This document shows positions 51,463-55,039 of a stretch of DNA of 55,039 nucleotides, in pieces. Within the stretch, counting starts at the first letter, position 1; every line of letters starts with the position of its first letter. The DNA is from an uncultured Cetobacterium sp. Its GTDB lineage: Bacteria > Fusobacteriota > Fusobacteriia > Fusobacteriales > Fusobacteriaceae. The notes beneath the pieces are model-generated. The model ran no database searches. It saw only the letters and a list, made by a program, of their open reading frames with translations, and had not been told where the DNA came from. The stretch covers positions 1 through 55,039 of the forward strand of contig NZ_CAMTIK010000013.1 in assembly GCF_947072685.1 (NCBI RefSeq). Direction: 5' to 3'. The position numbers and the translations under genes are program-made.

Positions 51463-53574
51463 TTATTCAGCTGCCATTTCCTGTAATAATTTTTTTCTAC
51501 TTAAACTAATTTTTCCATTTTCAGTTGATATAACTTTCACTTCAAAAGTATCTCCAACCTTTAATACATCTTCTACATTAGCAACTCTTTCTAATGCAAT
51601 TTCTGAAACATGTAAAAGTCCTTCTTTTCCTGGTAAAATTTCCATGAATGCTCCAAATTTAGCTATATTAACTACTTTTCCAGTATAAACTTCTCCAATT
51701 TCAACATCTTTAACATATCCATTTACTAGTTGAATTGTTTTCTCAAGAATATCTAATCCTTGGCAGAAGATAGCTACTTTTCCATCATCTTCGATGTCTA
51801 TAGTTGCTCCTGTTGCTTCAATGATTCCTTTGATATTTTTTCCACCTGGTCCAATTAAAGCCGCAATCTTATCTTTTGGTATTGTCATTTGATGAATTCT
51901 TGGAACTGTTGGTCCTAATTCATTTGTTTGTGATATTGCTCCATTCATTACATCTAATATCTGAAGTCTAGCATCTAACGCTTGTCTAAGAGCTATTCTC
52001 ATAACATTCTCATCTATTCCAGCTATTTTCATATCCATTTGTAATGCTGTTATTCCAGTTTTTGTTCCTGCTACCTTAAAGTCCATATCTCCTAAATGAT
52101 CCTCAAGACCCATTATGTCTGTCAACACAACATAGTCGTCTCCCTCTTTTATAAGACCCATTGCAATTCCTGCAACATGCTCTTTTATAGGTACTCCTGC
52201 ATGCATCAATGCTAATGATCCACCACAAACTGATGCTTGAGAAGATGATCCATTAGATTCAGTTATCTCAGATACTAATCTTATTGTATATGGGAAATCA
52301 TCTGTTGAAGGCATTACATAACTAAGTGCTCTTTCAGCTAACGATCCATGCCCTAGCTCTCTTCTTCCAGGAGCTCCCATTCTTCCACACTCTCCTACTG
52401 AATATGGCGGGAAGTTGTAATGTAGATAGAACTTTTTATAGAACGATTCATCTAATCCATCTATTAATTGCTCATCCTCTTTAGTTCCTAATGTAGCAAC
52501 AACTATAGCCTGAGTTTCTCCTCTTGTAAACATTGCTGATCCGTGAACTATTGGTAACACTCCTACTTCAGCGTCTAGTTGTCTAATTTCTGTTGTCGCT
52601 CTTCCATCAACTCTATGCTTATTATATAAAATAGCATCTCTCACTAATTGTTTCATTAGGTCATGGTAATACTTTGCAAATTCAGCTACAACATTAGAAG
52701 GAACCTCTTCTTCACCGAAATTCTCATTTACAAATGTTTCAAATAAAGTTTCCTCCAAAGTATCTATTGCCTCTTGTCTTGCATGCTTTCCTATTGTTAG
52801 CACAGCTTCCTTCAAATTAGCTTTTCCATTTTCATCAATAAAGTTTTTAACTATAGGCATAACCTCTGGAGCTTCAAACTTTATTTTCTCTTTTCCTACT
52901 AACTCTTGAAATTCTTTTTGGAATTGACATAATTTTTTAATATTTTCGTGAGCAAACATAATTGCTTTTAACATTGTTTCTTCATCTAGTTCTCTAGATC
53001 CTGCCTCAACCATGTTTATAGCATCCACAGTTCCTGCCACTGTTAAATCTAAATCACTCTCTTCCAATTGTTCTGGAGTTGGATTTAATATAAATTCCCC
53101 TTTTATTAAACCTACAACTACTCCTGCTACTGGTCCCATAAATGGAATATCAGATATTGTCAACGCTACAGATGATCCTACAATCCCCATAAAATCAGGA
53201 GTACATACCCCATCATAAGAAAGTGTTGTATTTACAACTTGAACATCATATTTAAACCCTTCTGGAAACATTGGTCTTATTGGTCTATCTATCAATCTTG
53301 CTATTAGTGTAGCATTAGTTGATGGTCTAGACTCTCTTTTATTGAATCCTCCTGGGAATTTTCCTGCTGCATAATATTTCTCCACATAATCAACTGTTAA
53401 TGGGAAAAAATCTATCCCTGTTCTAGGGGCTTTACTTCTATTTACCGTACTTAGTAATATTGTATCTCCATACTGAATCATAACCGCACCATTTGATTGT
53501 CTAGCTACTTTTCCAGTCTTTAGAGTTAATTGTCTTCCGCCAATTTCTAAGCTTAAACTTACTTCATTGAACAT
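51463..53574 (-). CDS. pnp: polyribonucleotide nucleotidyltransferase (PNPase)
   Basis: 703 aa, usual length. Two RNase PH domains (the second with [20 protein letters not shown] and [15 protein letters not shown]), a KH domain ([20 protein letters not shown]) and a C-terminal S1 domain ([20 protein letters not shown]). It degrades RNA 3' to 5' by phosphorolysis. AGGAGG ribosome binding site; its 120-nt leader can fold into a long stem, possibly for autoregulation. Confidence 0.96.
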   Translation of the reverse strand: MFNEVSLSLEIGGRQLTLKTGKVARQSNGAVMIQYGDTILLSTVNRSKAPRTGIDFFPLTVDYVEKYYAAGKFPGGFNKRESRPSTNATLIARLIDRPIRPMFPEGFKYDVQVVNTTLSYDGVCTPDFMGIVGSSVALTISDIPFMGPVAGVVVGLIKGEFILNPTPEQLEESDLDLTVAGTVDAINMVEAGSRELDEETMLKAIMFAHENIKKLCQFQKEFQELVGKEKIKFEAPEVMPIVKNFIDENGKANLKEAVLTIGKHARQEAIDTLEETLFETFVNENFGEEEVPSNVVAEFAKYYHDLMKQLVRDAILYNKHRVDGRATTEIRQLDAEVGVLPIVHGSAMFTRGETQAIVVATLGTKEDEQLIDGLDESFYKKFYLHYNFPPYSVGECGRMGAPGRRELGHGSLAERALSYVMPSTDDFPYTIRLVSEITESNGSSSQASVCGGSLALMHAGVPIKEHVAGIAMGLIKEGDDYVVLTDIMGLEDHLGDMDFKVAGTKTGITALQMDMKIAGIDENVMRIALRQALDARLQILDVMNGAISQTNELGPTVPRIHQMTIPKDKIAALIGPGGKNIKGIIEATGATIDIEDDGKVAIFCQGLDILEKTIQLVNGYVKDVEIGEVYTGKVVNIAKFGAFMEILPGKEGLLHVSEIALERVANVEDVLKVGDTFEVKVISTENGKISLSRKKLLQEMAAE

Positions 53575-53601
53575 TTAACGTCCTCCTTTTAAATTCATAG
53601 A

Positions 53602-53682
53602 GGATAAATATCGCAAATAATAAGGAACTAAAACTAAAATTTATTTAGCCTTAATCTCTTACTACTTACCTTATATTTATCC
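53602..53682 (-). other. stem-loop in the pnp leader
   Basis: In the transcript GGATAAATAT pairs perfectly with ATATTTATCC (10 bp, plus-strand 53673-53682 with 53602-53611), extended by AAGG/CCTT across a one-sided 10-nt bulge, with a smaller AT-rich stem in the loop. In E. coli, the pnp leader forms a stem cut by RNase III and then used for PNPase autocontrol; the analogy here is inference. Confidence 0.5.
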
Positions 53683-53700
53683 CCTTTATTTTCATATTAA

Positions 53701-53729
53701 AGTATATCATTTTTAGTACTAAAAATCAA
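53701..53729 (-). promoter_or_regulatory. promoter of pnp
   Basis: Minus strand TTGATT, 17 bp, TATACT, about 120 nt before the start codon. Placed just after the ftsW stop. Confidence 0.65.
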
Positions 53730-53736
53730 AATATAT

Positions 53737-54960
53737 TTACTCTGTATTAATATTGTGAATTATTCCTAAAGCTATTCCCATAGTCACCATTGCACTTCCA
53801 CCATAACTAAAAAATGGCATTGGTAAACCAAAAACAGGTAACAACCCCACAGCCACAAAAATATTTATAATAACTTGTGTTATTATCTGTGCCCCCATAC
53901 CTATAGCTAAATATTTTCCAAAATAATTCTTACTTTCTCTACCAGTAATAACAATTAAATGATACAACATATAAAATAAAGCAATAACAAAAACCATTCC
54001 TAAAATTCCAAATTCTTCACCAAAAGTCGCCATAATGAAGTCTGTATGAATTTCTGGTAAATAACTATATTTTTGAACTCCATTAGCATAGCCTTTTCCA
54101 AAAAAACCACCACTTCCAAAAGCGTATACTGATTGTTTTACCTGATATCCGAATTCATCTGAATAATTTCCGAAAAACAAACCATCTATATAACTTTTTA
54201 TTCTCATTATTTTATATGAAGCTGTTTCGATAGAAGAGTATTTATAAATATATGCTATACCCACACTTCCCAGAAGAAGTGCCAAAGATCCTACTCTAAG
54301 AATCCATTTAGTTTCAAATTTTGTCATAAATATCATAAATATCCAAATAGCTAAATAATGGATTGCTGTTCCCATATCTTTTTGAGCAAGTATTAAAGCT
54401 CCATAAACAAGTAAATAAATAGATGCATTTATTAGAATTGTCCCCTCTTTAAAATCTCTATCTTCTGCTTTCGCTAAACAGTTTGCAAGGTTTATAACAA
54501 ACGCACATTTTAGTATCTCAGCTGGCTGTATAGATATACTCCCTAACGAAATCCATCCATAGGCTCCATTTATTTGTGGAATAAATGGTAATCCTATCTT
54601 CCCACCAATATACATTCCTAATAAAATAAAAATACTTATAAAAAATACTCCTATATTTACTTTCCTATTACTTAACACCTTATAATTCAAAGGAAATCTC
54701 TTAATTTTCCCTAAATTCCCTATCATAAGATATAAAAAAAAGAAGGCTAATATATATATAAAGTGTTTTTTTATATTTTCTGGCTTCATATAAAAAGCAG
54801 CACTGATCATATTTATGGTACTCAAGACCATTAAAATCACTGTTATAAACAATATTGACATTCTTCTTTTTTTAAATCTTATCGATTTTTGATTTGATTT
54901 TTCTTGTTGTTTTTCTAAGTTTTCTTGAAAAAATTTTCCTGTCGTATTTTTCACCTTCAT
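53737..54960 (-). CDS. ftsW: FtsW/RodA-type SEDS peptidoglycan polymerase
   Basis: 407 aa from the ATG 7 nt after GGGGAG; five more in-frame codons upstream include the ribosome binding site. Ten membrane helices. SEDS motifs: NGAYGWISLGSISIQPAEILK (about 134-154), AQKDMGTA, and PEIHTDFIMATFGEEFG with LPMPFFSYGGSAMV near the C-terminus. It polymerises glycan strands from lipid II in division (FtsW) or elongation (RodA); the two cannot be separated with certainty. The N-terminal charged cytoplasmic extension of about 30 residues is typical of FtsW. Close behind a tRNA gene, probably co-transcribed. Confidence 0.85.
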   Translation of the reverse strand: MKVKNTTGKFFQENLEKQQEKSNQKSIRFKKRRMSILFITVILMVLSTINMISAAFYMKPENIKKHFIYILAFFFLYLMIGNLGKIKRFPLNYKVLSNRKVNIGVFFISIFILLGMYIGGKIGLPFIPQINGAYGWISLGSISIQPAEILKCAFVINLANCLAKAEDRDFKEGTILINASIYLLVYGALILAQKDMGTAIHYLAIWIFMIFMTKFETKWILRVGSLALLLGSVGIAYIYKYSSIETASYKIMRIKSYIDGLFFGNYSDEFGYQVKQSVYAFGSGGFFGKGYANGVQKYSYLPEIHTDFIMATFGEEFGILGMVFVIALFYMLYHLIVITGRESKNYFGKYLAIGMGAQIITQVIINIFVAVGLLPVFGLPMPFFSYGGSAMVTMGIALGIIHNINTE

Positions 54961-55003
54961 AATCAATCTCCCCATTGAATAAACTTTACAAAAAATAAAA
55001 AAA

Positions 55004-55039
55004 TGGCGCTTCTTGCTGGGCTCGAACCAGCGACAACAC
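55004..55039 (-). tRNA. tRNA 3' part, truncated by the window edge (isotype not determined)
   Basis: Minus strand: T-arm GCTGG-TTCGAGC-CCAGC (plus 55015-55031), acceptor 3' strand AAGAAGC, discriminator G and an encoded CCA at plus 55004-55006. The 5' half with the anticodon is outside the window; the acceptor stem should start GCTTCTT. The gene ends 43 bp before ftsW. Confidence 0.88.

Overview
The window looks like a chromosomal segment of a member of the Fusobacteriota (Fusobacterium or Cetobacterium type). The basis is the very AT-rich DNA, the near-exclusive A/T third positions, strong GGAGG ribosome binding sites, and a mix of Gram-negative envelope genes (TonB-ExbBD, LolCDE-like ABC, lipoproteins) with gene orders familiar from Firmicutes (yybS-like - rplI - dnaB; xpt/pbuX behind a guanine riboswitch). 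Genus assignment is inference; no rRNA is present.

Left part (1-13.1 kb): the 3' end of an IS256-type element, a secreted class II cyclic-nucleotide phosphodiesterase, a 37-aa acidic mini-protein, a membrane metallophosphoesterase and the Mn exporter MntP. A guanine-type (C74) purine riboswitch follows on the minus strand, driving an ATZ/TRZ-type amidohydrolase and an AzgA-type purine permease. Next come an unknown lipoprotein, an M20 amidohydrolase plus YfcC-type carrier divergent from an RpiR regulator with candidate operators in the shared promoter, an unknown exported protein, a flavin reductase-like protein, a DUF4160 protein and YaaA.

Purine operon (13.1-20.3 kb): a second C74 purine riboswitch with a clear terminator precedes xanthine/uracil-type permease - XDH FAD subunit - XDH 2Fe-2S subunit - XDH molybdopterin subunit - YqeC/MocA fusion - xanthine phosphoribosyltransferase. 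This is the classical guanine-riboswitch xpt-pbuX unit with a three-subunit molybdenum hydroxylase and its maturation factor placed between permease and transferase. It suggests hypoxanthine is oxidised to xanthine and salvaged to XMP/GMP when guanine is scarce. The YqeC part and the nearby mnmH (tRNA 2-selenouridine synthase) both point to selenium use.

Middle (20.2-30.1 kb): an unknown membrane protein and mnmH (minus strand); then recQ, a LolC/E-LolD pair, hpf, potABC (no potD here) and a cyclophilin lipoprotein (plus strand).

Right part (30.1-55 kb), all on the minus strand, so listed here in transcription order from the right edge: a truncated tRNA, ftsW, pnp, rimO, pgsA, yggT, rsmH, an ftsL-like gene, rlmD-like, plsY, gpsA, a group 2 sigma-70 factor and dnaN. 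An envelope cassette follows (DUF116, a 951-aa periplasmic TPR protein, a 110-aa exported anchored protein, exbB, exbD, tonB), leading directly into a degenerate NtrC-type regulator and dnaX, then a yybS-like gene, rplI, dnaB and a U32 peptidase-family gene. The most unusual items are the NtrC-type protein, which has lost nearly all catalytic AAA+ residues and the GAFTGA threonine, and the riboswitch-controlled XDH salvage operon. No CRISPR array, prophage or complete insertion sequence was seen.
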